Below are positions 53,902-62,806 of a stretch of DNA of 64,000 nucleotides, piece by piece. Under the pieces are notes generated by a model. The model ran no database searches and had not been told where the DNA came from. It saw nothing but the letters and a program-made list of their open reading frames with translations. The translations under genes and the position numbers were made by a program. Source of the DNA: Candidimonas sp. (GTDB taxonomy: Bacteria > Pseudomonadota > Gammaproteobacteria > Burkholderiales > Burkholderiaceae_B); contig SCRC01000060.1 in assembly GCA_004297945.1 (NCBI GenBank), forward strand, positions 1 through 64,000, read 5' to 3'. The stretch's first letter is position 1. Each line of letters starts with the position of its first letter.

Positions 53902-54244
53902 TGCCTTTCCTTTAAAACGTCAAACAGATTGAGAAATCAGTTTTTCATGTGGGCGCACTGCCTGCATCGCAGCTCAATAAATCTAGCTGATGCTGAAGTG
54001 GGGCAGGTTGCCAGCAGCGTGCGAAGTGGAGCCTGACATCAGCCCTGGCGTTTCCACCAACCTCACATCGTTCCGATCCGCCCTGGCTAGACGGTAATGC
54101 GCGCTGACCTTTGCGATACCGTCTCCGATTTCATATATTGACCTCTCGGTTAGCAACAGCGTTTGGAACCCAGCCAGGCTTTGCTTCCTGCTTGGAGTCG
54201 ATGCTAAGCTATAGCACTTAAGCGAGTAAGCTACAAAAACCACC

Positions 54245-54273
54245 CCCATGGATAAGGCATACTTATCCATGGG
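54245..54273. promoter_or_regulatory. Palindromic operator between TauABC-like operon and LysR gene
   Basis: Perfect inverted repeat CCCATGGATAAG-GCATA-CTTATCCATGGG, 12-bp arms and a 5-nt centre. The half-site YATGGATAAG recurs in repeats A and B upstream of the SnoaL and DAO genes. It lies 160 bp before the LysR start and 345 bp before the binding-protein start, within the 53902-54432 divergent gap. Otherwise that gap holds no gene. Confidence 0.6.
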
Positions 54274-54432
54274 CTAACATGTTGATTTGCATTGTTTCTT
54301 TACCTCGGCTCTGTGACGGGCGGCCAAGGCACCAAGGGAAAACACCAACCCAACAGCAAGGACTCTTCTCTCGACAACACGCAGGTTGACCTCACATTAA
54401 TTACTACAACCTCAACATGACGCAGCTTGGAC

Positions 54433-55335
54433 ATGACTCACTCAATGTTTATTGGCAATTTGCAATTGAATTGGTTGCGCACCTTTGAAGCCGCTGGACG
54501 ACACTTGAGCTTTTCGCTGGCCGCAGCCGAACTCAACATGAGCCAATCAGCGGTGAGTCAGCAAGTCAAGCTACTTGAGCATAAACTCGGAAAGAGCCTA
54601 TTCAAACGTCAGACCCGCTCGATTCAACTGACGATCGAGGGTCGTGCGTACTTGGACGTTGTGCAAGAGGGGCTCCAGCGGCTGAGCCTTGGCATGAAAA
54701 ATATTTTCGGTTCCGTCGCGGAAGGAGTACTGGATCTCAGCGTCAACAATACCTTTGCGCAGCTGTGGCTGGTTCCGCGCCTCGGGCGATTCATGGAGTT
54801 GCACCCCAAGCTGTCGCTGCGCATGCTACAGACCAACTGGGATATTGACTACCCCACTTCTCGTGCCGAACTAGAGATCCGCTATGGCAGCGGCAATTGG
54901 CCAGGTTTTGAAGTGCGCAGCCTTCTGTCGCACCAGCTCCAACCTTATTGCTGCGTCCAATTCGTCAATACACTGCGTACGCCAAATGACTTGTTTGGCG
55001 CCCCACTGATCGATGTATTGGGCACACCCAGCGGGTGGCGGGACTGGCAACACCGGTACACTCTAGGGCAACATGAACCTATCCATCGCTTCAACGTGGA
55101 CAGCTACGAAATTGCCGCCAGCATGGCCATTGAAGGCATGGGCATCTGCCTTCTGCCAGATGACTTGGTAAAGGGCTCCCGACTGGAGCCGCACCTAGTA
55201 TGCCCACTGAATGCCCCCATTGACTCCTCCGCTGGATATTTTATGGCCAGACGGACGGACCGACCGTTGTCGGGACCAGCGCTCGCTTTCAATAGCTGGC
55301 TGATCACAGAGTCAGGGGTGGTCCCGGACATCTGA
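54433..55335 (+). CDS. LysR-family regulator, GcvA type
   Basis: 300 residues. N-terminal HTH: LNWLRTFEAAGRHLSFSLAAAELNMSQSAVSQQVKLLEHKLGKSLFKRQTRSIQLTIEG, the GcvA/AmpR subgroup pattern. Effector domain: LDLSVNNTFAQLWLVPRLGRFMELHP, then IEGMGICLLPDDLV. ATG 54433 is chosen; a TTG at 54427 and an ATG at 54445 are alternatives and no clear ribosome site distinguishes them. Divergent from the TauABC-like operon, so probably its activator. Confidence 0.9.
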   Translation: MTHSMFIGNLQLNWLRTFEAAGRHLSFSLAAAELNMSQSAVSQQVKLLEHKLGKSLFKRQTRSIQLTIEGRAYLDVVQEGLQRLSLGMKNIFGSVAEGVLDLSVNNTFAQLWLVPRLGRFMELHPKLSLRMLQTNWDIDYPTSRAELEIRYGSGNWPGFEVRSLLSHQLQPYCCVQFVNTLRTPNDLFGAPLIDVLGTPSGWRDWQHRYTLGQHEPIHRFNVDSYEIAASMAIEGMGICLLPDDLVKGSRLEPHLVCPLNAPIDSSAGYFMARRTDRPLSGPALAFNSWLITESGVVPDI

Positions 55336-55430
55336 ACAGTCCAATCATAGGCCGGAAGTGCGTTCGGTTCGCTGGGCAGTGCAGATATTGAACATTTTTC
55401 GACCAAGAGCGGGCTTGGGGAAGCGGAAGT

Positions 55431-55667
55431 TTAACGTTCGTCGTGTTCGCCCACTACCGTAGACGCCGACAAAGTAATGCGTCGATTCTCTAATTCGGGT
55501 AGCGCATTAACTTCATCCGCATATTTCGTGGTCCCGTTCATGCGTGGTGGACTGACCAGTTGTACGTCTATTGCTTTGAGGTTGTTGGCGCGTTGTTCAA
55601 TCAGGTTTTCTATGCATCGAGGCATAGAAAACATTAATGTATCAGTCCAGTTTGCCTCTAAAGTCAA
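55431..55667 (-). CDS. Small hypothetical protein or gene remnant
   Basis: 78-residue open frame (MTLEANWTDTLMFSMPRCIE, then NLIEQRANNLKAIDVQLVSP and PRMNGTTKYADEVNALPELE). It reads like real protein (charged, mixed composition), but I recognise no family and see no ribosome site. It contains the 11-bp inverted repeat at 55605. Could be the tail of a lost gene. The flanking 55336-55430 and 55668-55762 show nothing clear. Confidence 0.3.
   Translation of the reverse strand: MTLEANWTDTLMFSMPRCIENLIEQRANNLKAIDVQLVSPPRMNGTTKYADEVNALPELENRRITLSASTVVGEHDER
55605..55632. repeat. Inverted repeat
   Basis: GTTTTCTATGC / GCATAGAAAAC, perfect 11-bp arms around ATCGAG. Not followed by a U-run. It lies inside a doubtful small frame, 170 bp from the tRNA terminator. 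Confidence 0.5.
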
Positions 55668-55762
55668 TAAGTTTTACGAGGGAACGCGATCAATTTCATT
55701 TTAAGCAAGCTCATTACAGGGGTTTTAGGGAGGTATAAAGCAATTGGTGCCAGAAAGAATTG

Positions 55763-55792
55763 AGGGCTTACCTGAATAATCAGGTAAGCCCT
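55763..55792 (-). terminator. Rho-independent terminator of tRNA-Pro
   Basis: On the - strand AGGGCTTACCTGA-TTAT-TCAGGTAAGCCCT, perfect 13-bp arms and a 4-nt loop, followed by CAATTCTTTCT. It begins 10 nt after the tRNA 3-prime end. The U-run is interrupted but the stem is strong. Confidence 0.8.
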
Positions 55793-55801
55793 TGATATTA
55801 T

Positions 55802-55878
<77 letters not shown>

Positions 55879-55961
55879 ACGGCCTAGTATTCGCCTGTGG
55901 CGAAACTGGGCAGACCGAGATTCTAGCATGGATGGAAGGCAGGCTTGAATGGGGGGCGGCT

Positions 55962-56034
55962 ATGGCACCCACAAGGGGTGCCGCTACATGATTTATGCGC
56001 AGGTTTTTGTAGCGGCACCCCTTGTGGGTGCCAT
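55962..56034. repeat. REP-type inverted repeat pair, copy 2
   Basis: Two identical facing 26-bp units (55962-55987 and 56009-56034). The right unit reads GTAGC then GGCACCCCTTGTGGGTGCC then AT; the left is its exact reverse complement. They lie 21 bp apart between tRNA-Pro and the LTA-synthase-like gene, whose stop is at 56058. GTAG at the stem base is the REP hallmark. Confidence 0.75.
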
Positions 56035-56057
56035 TGCACCATGTACCACAACAGGCC

Positions 56058-57947
56058 TCACGACTTCGCCCGCAAATGCGGCAAGGTATAGCGCTGGTTT
56101 TGATACATCCAGGCGGGCCACAGCACATGAGCCAGGGCTTCGCGCGCGAGGGCAGGGTCGACCGCCATCGGCGTATAGGTTTCGGGCGCCGTATAACGGT
56201 ACTGTGTGGGTTCCCGGTGCGGCTCCAGCACCAGCAGAGCGTCGCCCTTCAGGTAGCCGTAGTTGTCGCTGTATTGCATCATCGCCCGCCCACCTCCGGC
56301 TGCGGTCAGGTCGTGCCCGATCATGGGGTGCTCGGTATGCAAGCCCATAATCGAGAGCAGCGTGGGCGGCAGATCGATCTGGCTGACCAGGCGGTCGTCG
56401 CGCCGGGCGGGTATGTCGGCGCCCAGGATCAGAGCCGGAATATGAAAATGCCGCAGCGGCACGAGGTTGGCGCCGAATACTCGCGAATCGTGGTCAGCCA
56501 CAATTAAAAAAACGGTGTTGTCCCAATATGCGGATTGCCTGGCTTTTTTAAAGAACTGGCCTATCGCCCAGTCGGCATAGCGTACGCTGTTTTCAACGGT
56601 GGCCGGATCGCCGTCGGTTTGGATGCGACCGCTGGGATATTCCCAGGGCGAATGGTTGGTGACCGAAAACGCCAGCGTAAAAGTGGGCTGTTCGGGCGGG
56701 CTGGAGAGTAGTCGATCCAGTTGCGCGAACATGTCTTCGTCGCAGGCGCCCCAGGTGCCGGCAAAAGCCGGGTTCTTGAACGTGGGGCGGTCGTACAGGT
56801 CGTCAAAACCGTTGCCGAAAAAGAAACTTTTCATATTGTCGAAATGCGCTTCACCGCCATAGATAAAGCGTGACCGGTAGCCTTGCTGTTTAAGCACCTG
56901 GGCCAGCGTGAAGAAATTGCTTTGGGCTCCCGACAAGCGCAAGGCGGCATCGGACACGGTGGGCGGGAAGCCTGCAACGACGGCTTCAAGCCCGCGCACC
57001 GAGCGGGTTCCGGTGGCATAGGCCTGGGTGAAGTTCCAGGCATGCTCCGCCAGCTTGTCGAGTTCAGGGGTGAGGCCGGCACCGCCCAGATTGCGGATGT
57101 ATTGCGCTCCCAGGCTTTCTTCCACGATTATCACGAGGTTGAGCGGCCGGTCGCGCGAGGCGCTGGGCGTTTGCATATGGAGCGATGGGATGTCGGGGTG
57201 GGCGGTGTCCAGCCCGGCGCAGGCATTGACGATGCGGTGCATATCGGCGGCCGGCATGTCGCCGTATACGTCGGACGCCGAGCGTTCGTTTTTCATGCTG
57301 TATACCGCGTAGGCTACGTTGTAGAGCGAATTGAGCGGCAGGGTATTGAGCATGCTGTCGCCGCAATAGGCGACGGTCGAAGGATTGATGGGACGGTGGC
57401 CCAGCGTGCCGCGTATGGCCAGAAACGTGACCGCGCCTGCGGCCAGTGTAAATAGAGGGCGCAGCCACCATGCCATGACTGCGTCGGGATGAGCGTAGCC
57501 GAACAGCCTGTGGCCGATCCATAAGAATAGCGCCAGAATCACCAGGCCGCCGACGATTACGGCCTTGTAGCCTTTCCAGAGCATGCCGAATACTTCCTGG
57601 GGGTGTTTGAGGTACTCGACGTATAGACGGTTGGGCCGCGTATCGTATTCATAAATGAATTGCGGTGTCGAGACTTCCAGCAGCACCAGCAAAAACCAGA
57701 CGATCTGAAACCATGCGCCTGTGATCGCCACAGCCGCCGGCCAGTGGCCGATCCAGGGGCTAAGCCATGCCGGGATGCCCGCGAAAATGGCGATTTGATT
57801 GGCATCGATGCGCAAGCCCCCTTTTAATATGGGAAGCAGGCCGCCCGCCTGGCGCACCCGCGGCCATTGCCATGCCGCCAGCAGGCATCGGCTAAGCGTT
57901 AAGAGACAAAAGCTTGAAACAATGAAAATCCAGATCTGCGCGCGCAT
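56058..57947 (-). CDS. LTA-synthase-family membrane phosphoglycerol transferase-like protein
   Basis: 629 residues. Five or so N-terminal membrane segments (to about 190), then a periplasmic sulfatase-fold domain. Metal and nucleophile motifs: LVIIVEESLGAQYIRNLGG (Glu), YATGTRSVRGLEAVVAGFPP (nucleophile Thr), and IVADHDSRVFG (Asp-His). Relatives transfer phosphoglycerol or phosphoethanolamine to periplasmic glucans or lipids. Gram-negative members act on membrane-derived oligosaccharides or lipid A rather than teichoic acid. ATG 57947 has no strong ribosome site. Divergent from the third Liv operon. Confidence 0.88.
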   Translation of the reverse strand: MRAQIWIFIVSSFCLLTLSRCLLAAWQWPRVRQAGGLLPILKGGLRIDANQIAIFAGIPAWLSPWIGHWPAAVAITGAWFQIVWFLLVLLEVSTPQFIYEYDTRPNRLYVEYLKHPQEVFGMLWKGYKAVIVGGLVILALFLWIGHRLFGYAHPDAVMAWWLRPLFTLAAGAVTFLAIRGTLGHRPINPSTVAYCGDSMLNTLPLNSLYNVAYAVYSMKNERSASDVYGDMPAADMHRIVNACAGLDTAHPDIPSLHMQTPSASRDRPLNLVIIVEESLGAQYIRNLGGAGLTPELDKLAEHAWNFTQAYATGTRSVRGLEAVVAGFPPTVSDAALRLSGAQSNFFTLAQVLKQQGYRSRFIYGGEAHFDNMKSFFFGNGFDDLYDRPTFKNPAFAGTWGACDEDMFAQLDRLLSSPPEQPTFTLAFSVTNHSPWEYPSGRIQTDGDPATVENSVRYADWAIGQFFKKARQSAYWDNTVFLIVADHDSRVFGANLVPLRHFHIPALILGADIPARRDDRLVSQIDLPPTLLSIMGLHTEHPMIGHDLTAAGGGRAMMQYSDNYGYLKGDALLVLEPHREPTQYRYTAPETYTPMAVDPALAREALAHVLWPAWMYQNQRYTLPHLRAKS

Positions 57948-58076
57948 GGTGTGGGCAAGAGGTGTCTAACTATGTCAGTGTATATGCATATATTTAGTCT
58001 ATTGCGCTGTACTGGCTTATATTGCGTACAATTTATTCGCACTAGTCTACCCTTTGCTAAAAACAGGAAGCACATC

Positions 58077-59288
58077 ATGTACCGAACGGGATGTTACGCC
58101 AGATTGCTTGGCGTCTTTACCTTGAGCGTTGTAGCGTTTTCTTCGTCCGCCCAGGGGACGATCACCATTGGCGAGCTTAATAGCTATAAAACCCAGCCGG
58201 CGTTTTTGGGCCCGTACAAGCATGGCATGGAATTGGCGATCGAGCAGGTGAATGCGGCCGGCGGCGTTAACGGCAAAAAGCTTGCGCTGGTCACGCGCGA
58301 CGATAACTCCAATCCGGGCGATGCCGTCCGCGCCGCAGAAGAGCTTCTTACTCGCGACAAAGCGGACGTGTTGTGCGGCACATTCCTGTCCAATATTGGT
58401 TTGGCGGTCACGGATTTTGCCAGACATAAAAAGGTTTTTTTCCTGGCCAGCGAGCCGCTTACCGACAAGATCGTTTGGGCTGACGGCAATCACTACACCT
58501 TTCGCCTCAGGGCTTCCACCTATATGCAGGTGGCCATGCTGATTCCGGCCGCAGTCAAAATGAACAAGAAGCGCTGGGCGGTGGTGTATCCCAATTACGA
58601 GTATGGGCAGTCGGCTGTTGCAACCTTCAAGAAGTTGCTCAAGGCCGCGCAGCCCGATGTCGAATTCGTCGCCGAACAGGCCACCCCGCTGGGCAAGATT
58701 GATGCGGGCAATGTTGTGCAGGCGCTGTCCGACGCCAAGCCCGAGGCGCTGTTCAATGTCTTGTTTGCGGGCGATCTGGCGAAATTCGTGCGTGCCGGCA
58801 CTCAGCGTAATTTTTTCAAACATCTGTCCGTAGTCAGTCTGTTGACTGGCGAGCCGGAGTACCTGGATCCTCTGGGCAATGAGACTCCGGTGGGCTGGGT
58901 AGTCACCGGCTACCCCTGGTATGCCATCGACACGCCCGAACACAAAAAGTTTTTGGACGCGTATCGGGCCAGGTTTCACGACTACCCGCGCCTGGGCTCG
59001 GTCGTGGGCTACAACACAATTATGTCGCTCGCCACGGGCATCGGCCGCGCCGGCTCAACCGATACCGAGGCGCTGGTGAAGGCCTTTAAAAACCTGCCGG
59101 TCAATACCCCGTTTGGCCCCATTGTGTATCGTGGCATCGATCATCAGTCGACGATGGGCGCTTATGTTGGAACCCTGGCGATCAAAAACGGCAAGGGGGT
59201 TATGGAAAACTTCAAGTATGTGGATGGCGCCCAGGTTCAGCCCAGCGACGCGCAAGTCAGGAAGTGGCGTCCGGCCAGCGCCGACTAA
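58077..59288 (+). CDS. Liv-type ABC transporter substrate-binding protein
   Basis: 403 residues. Signal peptide MYRTGCYARLLGVFTLSVVAFSSSAQG. Mature start TITIGELNSYKTQPAFLGPYKHGMELAIEQVNAAGGVNGKKLALVTRDDNSNPGDAVRAAEELL is standard Peripla_BP_6. AGGAAG lies 6 nt before ATG 58077. The frame is open far upstream to 57951 with no homology. First gene of the third Liv operon. Confidence 0.92.
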   Translation: MYRTGCYARLLGVFTLSVVAFSSSAQGTITIGELNSYKTQPAFLGPYKHGMELAIEQVNAAGGVNGKKLALVTRDDNSNPGDAVRAAEELLTRDKADVLCGTFLSNIGLAVTDFARHKKVFFLASEPLTDKIVWADGNHYTFRLRASTYMQVAMLIPAAVKMNKKRWAVVYPNYEYGQSAVATFKKLLKAAQPDVEFVAEQATPLGKIDAGNVVQALSDAKPEALFNVLFAGDLAKFVRAGTQRNFFKHLSVVSLLTGEPEYLDPLGNETPVGWVVTGYPWYAIDTPEHKKFLDAYRARFHDYPRLGSVVGYNTIMSLATGIGRAGSTDTEALVKAFKNLPVNTPFGPIVYRGIDHQSTMGAYVGTLAIKNGKGVMENFKYVDGAQVQPSDAQVRKWRPASAD

Positions 59289-59300
59289 CTCCGAAAAGAC

Positions 59301-59322
59301 GCGCTACCCGCAGTGGTAGCGC
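59301..59322 (+). promoter_or_regulatory. Intercistronic hairpin between binding protein and fused permease
   Basis: GCGCTACC-CGCAGT-GGTAGCGC, perfect 8-bp stem with a 6-nt loop, 12 nt after the binding-protein stop. No U-run. Probably stabilises the upstream mRNA as in many periplasmic binding-protein operons. It would bury the GTG at 59313, which supports ATG 59331 as the permease start. Confidence 0.55.
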
Positions 59323-59330
59323 CCGACCTC

Positions 59331-61253
59331 ATGCATTTTAGCGGCTTTATTGTTCAGTTTCTGAATGGCCTGGCAGAAGCGTCATCGCTCTTTCTCGTGG
59401 CGGCCGGGCTGTCGCTTATTTTTGGCGTCACGCGCATTGTCAACTTTGCGCATGGTTCGCTATACATGCTGGGCATATATATTGCGTACACGTTCACCCG
59501 ACACTGGGGGCAGGGGCCCTTGGGTTTTTGGCTATGTCTGATTGCGGCGGCGCTATGCGTGGGCGCGCTGGGCGCCGCGCTGGAAATCGGCTTGCTGCGG
59601 CGCATTTACCGAGCGCCCGAGATGTTCCAGTTGCTGGCGACTTTCGCGCTGGTATTGGTTATTAACGACGCCACGCTCTGGTTGTGGGGCCCCGACGATT
59701 TGCTGGGGCCGCTAGCCCCTGGCCTGAGCGGCGCGATTCCTGTTTTTGATCGTTATTTGCCCGTCTACGATCTTGCGCTGATTGTCCTGGGCCCGTTTGT
59801 GCTGGTGTGCGTTTGGCTGTTATTGACCCGCACGCGCTGGGGCGCACTGATACGGGCAGCTACCCAGGATCGTGAAATGCTGGGCGCGCTGGGCGTGAAT
59901 CAGGCCTGGCTGTTCACGAGCGTGTTTGCCTTGGGGGCTTTTCTTGCGGCTTTTGGCGGGGCTGTGCAGATACCCAGGCAACCGGCGAATCTCAGTCTGG
60001 ACATGAGTGTTATTGGCGATGCGTTTGTGGTGGTGGTGGTCGGAGGCATGGGGTCGATTCCAGGCGCCTATCTGGCCGCCCTGATTATTGCGCAGGTCAA
60101 GGCGCTTTGCATTGTGTTGGGTGTAGTGTCTTTCGGCGGCTTTGAATTTGCGTTTCCCAAGCTCACTTTGGTGGCGGAATTCATATTCATGGCGTTGGTG
60201 CTGGTGTTTCGTCCCTGGGGTTTGCTGGGCAAGCCCTTGGCGGCAATCCGCAATACCGACGCGCCTGAAGCGTCGTCAGGGCAATCACCAGGAGGCTGGT
60301 TCAAGATGGCCCTGCTGGCGCTGGTATTGGCCTTGATGGCGTTGCCGCTGCTGGCCCACACCTTTCCGTATGCACCGGTGTTGGCGCTGGATATCATCGT
60401 GGCCGTTTTGTTTGCGGCCAGTTTGCATTTCATGATGGGGCCGGGCGGCATGCCTTCCTTCGGGCATGCGGCGTATTTCGGTTTGGGCGCCTACGGAGCG
60501 GCCCTGCTTTTCAAAATGGCGGGCTGGCACATGGTTGCCGCTTTGGCCGGCGCCCTGATTGTGGCCGGCGCCGGAGCCGTGATTTTTGGCTGGTTCTGCG
60601 TGCGTCTCTCGGGCGTGTATCTGGCCATGCTGACGCTGGCGTTTGCACAAATCATATGGTCGGTGGCGTATCAGTGGGATACCTTTACAGGAGGGTCCAA
60701 CGGCATAATTGGCATTTGGCCGCCCGACTGGTTAGCGGGCGCAGGCTACTATTATTTTGCGCTCGCCATGGTGGTACTTGCGTTGCTGGCCTTGCGGCGA
60801 GCCGTGTTTTCTCCTTTTGGCCTGGCCCTCAGGGCCAGCCGCGACTCAGCCCTGCGCGCCGATGCGCTGGGAGTCGACGTCAAAGGCGTGCAGTGGGCCG
60901 CCTTTGTCGTGGCCGGCGCATGGGCCGGGCTGGCGGGCGCCTTGTATGTGTTTTCCAAAGGCAGCGCCTCACCCGACGTCATTTCCATCCAAAAATCGGT
61001 GGATGGGCTGATCATGGTGATGCTCGGAGGCGTGCAGACATTGGCTGGGCCTATAGTCGGTGCGGCCGCATTCAAAATGCTGCAAGATTATTTTTCGGGT
61101 ATTACGCAATATTGGCACGCTTTGCTGGGTGGAGTAATACTGCTGCTGGTTCTGGCATTTCCAGAAGGGATTGCGGGCTCTTGTAAACGGCTGCTGGCCT
61201 CGCGCCAGGCACAATCATCCGGGTCAATTCAAGACGGGCGAGGTTCAGCATGA
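59331..61253 (+). CDS. Fused LivH-LivM branched-chain-type ABC permease
   Basis: 640 residues, twice the usual size. Residues 1-300 are LivH (LSLIFGVTRIVNFAHGSLYMLGIYIAYT; GALIRAATQDREMLGALGVN; VVGGMGSIPGAYLAALI). After a hydrophilic linker at about 305-330 (NTDAPEASSGQSPGG), residues 335-630 are LivM (HFMMGPGGMPSFGHAAYFGLGAYGAALLF; GVYLAMLTLAFAQIIWSVAY; PFGLALRASRDSALRADALGVDVKG; GGVQTLAGPIVGAAAF). One polypeptide therefore forms both halves of the channel. Overlaps livG by 4 nt. Confidence 0.92.
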   Translation: MHFSGFIVQFLNGLAEASSLFLVAAGLSLIFGVTRIVNFAHGSLYMLGIYIAYTFTRHWGQGPLGFWLCLIAAALCVGALGAALEIGLLRRIYRAPEMFQLLATFALVLVINDATLWLWGPDDLLGPLAPGLSGAIPVFDRYLPVYDLALIVLGPFVLVCVWLLLTRTRWGALIRAATQDREMLGALGVNQAWLFTSVFALGAFLAAFGGAVQIPRQPANLSLDMSVIGDAFVVVVVGGMGSIPGAYLAALIIAQVKALCIVLGVVSFGGFEFAFPKLTLVAEFIFMALVLVFRPWGLLGKPLAAIRNTDAPEASSGQSPGGWFKMALLALVLALMALPLLAHTFPYAPVLALDIIVAVLFAASLHFMMGPGGMPSFGHAAYFGLGAYGAALLFKMAGWHMVAALAGALIVAGAGAVIFGWFCVRLSGVYLAMLTLAFAQIIWSVAYQWDTFTGGSNGIIGIWPPDWLAGAGYYYFALAMVVLALLALRRAVFSPFGLALRASRDSALRADALGVDVKGVQWAAFVVAGAWAGLAGALYVFSKGSASPDVISIQKSVDGLIMVMLGGVQTLAGPIVGAAAFKMLQDYFSGITQYWHALLGGVILLLVLAFPEGIAGSCKRLLASRQAQSSGSIQDGRGSA

Positions 61254-62026
61254 GCCTGCTCGCGGTCGCAGATTTGAAGAAAAGCTTTGGCGGCAACGTG
61301 GCGGTCGGGGGCGTCAGTTTCGAATTGGCGGCCGGGGAGTTGCTTGCGCTGATAGGCCCAAACGGCGCTGGAAAATCAACCATATTCAATATGATCGGCG
61401 GACAGTTGGCCGCTGATTCGGGATCGATCACCTTGGGCGGTACGTCGTTGCAGGGCTTGTCCTCGCGCAGGATCGCCCGTCTGGGTGTGGGGCGTACGTT
61501 TCAGATTGCGGCCACATTTTCGTCGATGACAGTGCTGGAAAATATCCAGATGGCCTTGGTGGCGCGCCACGGACGGGTCTATTCGTTCTGGCATCCCGCG
61601 CGCGATATCTACCGTCTGGACGCGCTGGCGCTGCTGGCCCAGGTGGGCATGGGGGAACACGCTTGCAAGCCTTGTCGCGAGCTGGCTTATGGCGACGTAA
61701 AGCGTGTCGAGCTGGCGATGGGGCTGGCCAATGACCCCAAGTTGTTGTTGATGGATGAACCTACCGCTGGCATGGCTTCTCACGAGCGCCACGCTTTATT
61801 TTCCCTGATAAAAGGCCTGGCCGTAAAGCGCAGGATGGCGGTGCTGTTTACTGAACACAGCATGGATGTGGTGTTTGCCTACGCCGACCGGATCATTGTC
61901 CTTGCGCGCGGCAGCCTGATCGCGCAAGGCAGTGCCCAGGACGTGCGCAATCATCCGAAGGTTCAAGAGGTCTACTTTGGCTCGGGCAAAACCTTTGAAG
62001 CGCCCGCAGTGGGGGTGGCATCGTGA
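61250..62026 (+). CDS. Branched-chain-type ABC transporter ATPase LivG
   Basis: 258 residues. Walker A GPNGAGKST, signature ELAYGDVKRVELAMGLANDP, Walker B LLLMDEPTAGMA, H-loop TEHSMDVVF, C-terminal VQEVYFGSGKTF. Coupled to both neighbours by 4-nt overlaps. Confidence 0.93.
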   Translation: MSLLAVADLKKSFGGNVAVGGVSFELAAGELLALIGPNGAGKSTIFNMIGGQLAADSGSITLGGTSLQGLSSRRIARLGVGRTFQIAATFSSMTVLENIQMALVARHGRVYSFWHPARDIYRLDALALLAQVGMGEHACKPCRELAYGDVKRVELAMGLANDPKLLLMDEPTAGMASHERHALFSLIKGLAVKRRMAVLFTEHSMDVVFAYADRIIVLARGSLIAQGSAQDVRNHPKVQEVYFGSGKTFEAPAVGVAS

Positions 62027-62760
62027 ATGCTGCGTCGGTCGCTCTGCTCTCGGTGCGAGGTCTGGACGCCTGGTATGGTGCGGCGCGCATCTTGTATGGA
62101 ATTGATCTGGAAGTGCGGCGTGGCGAAGTGGTCGCTTTGATGGGGCGTAACGGAGCGGGCAAATCGACGACACTCAAGGCCATCATGAATCTGGGTCTGC
62201 GGCGCTTCGGGCAAATAAGCTTCATGGGACATTCCATCACGGCAAGCAAGCCTTTCCAGATTGCTCGTCTGGGTGTGGGCTATGTGCCTGAAGACCGTCG
62301 CCTTTTTACCGGCCTCAGCGTCCGTCAAAATCTGGATTTGGGGCGTCAGCCGGAACGGCATTGGCCTGATGGCCGGGCGGTTTCGGCCTGGACCATTGAG
62401 GCGTTATTCGATTTGTTCCCGATTTTGCGACCTTTGGAAAGCCGGCAGGCGGGCACATTGAGCGGTGGCGAGCAGCAGATGCTGACAGTGGCCAGAACCT
62501 TGATGGGCAACCCTTATGTCGTGCTGCTTGATGAGCCGTCCGAAGGTGTGGCTCCGATTGTCGTGGAACAAATGGTCGCCATGATCCTGACGTTGAAGCA
62601 ACAAGGAACGAGCATTTTGCTGTCAGAGCAGAACATTCATTTTGCGCAACTCGTCGCCGATCGGGCGTATGTGCTGGAAAAAGGCCTTGTGCAATATAGC
62701 GGCACGATGCAAGAGATGCGCCAAAGCCCTGAAGTCATTCGCAGTTATCTGGCGATATGA
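62023..62760 (+). CDS. Branched-chain-type ABC transporter ATPase LivF
   Basis: 245 residues. Walker A GRNGAGKST, YVPEDRRLFTGLSV, signature LSGGEQQMLTVARTLMGNP, Walker B VVLLDEPSEGVAP, H-loop LSEQNIHFA. The start GTG at 62023 overlaps the livG stop. Last gene of the operon; 15 nt downstream is a REP copy. Confidence 0.93.
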   Translation: MNAASVALLSVRGLDAWYGAARILYGIDLEVRRGEVVALMGRNGAGKSTTLKAIMNLGLRRFGQISFMGHSITASKPFQIARLGVGYVPEDRRLFTGLSVRQNLDLGRQPERHWPDGRAVSAWTIEALFDLFPILRPLESRQAGTLSGGEQQMLTVARTLMGNPYVVLLDEPSEGVAPIVVEQMVAMILTLKQQGTSILLSEQNIHFAQLVADRAYVLEKGLVQYSGTMQEMRQSPEVIRSYLAI

Positions 62761-62775
62761 GGGCGGGTATGTTTT

Positions 62776-62801
62776 GTAGCGCCACCCCTTGTGGGTGGCA
62801 T
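62776..62801. repeat. Single REP unit, copy 3
   Basis: GTAGC, then GCCACCCCTTGTGGGTGGC, then AT: the same palindrome as copies 1 and 2 with a compensating change in the stem (GCCACCC / GGGTGGC). It lies between two convergent genes (livF and the indolepyruvate oxidoreductase), a usual REP place, and might serve as a weak bidirectional terminator. Confidence 0.7.
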
Positions 62802-62806
62802 CTCAT

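Noticed and set aside
58047..58979. 310-codon open frame antisense to the third Liv binding protein
   Set aside because: Lies wholly within a well-supported gene, with low-complexity, Gln/His/Arg-rich composition typical of antisense frames.
59313..59330. GTG 59313 as start of the fused permease
   Set aside because: It lies within the stem-loop at 59301-59322 and has no ribosome site; ATG 59331 begins at the conserved N-terminus.
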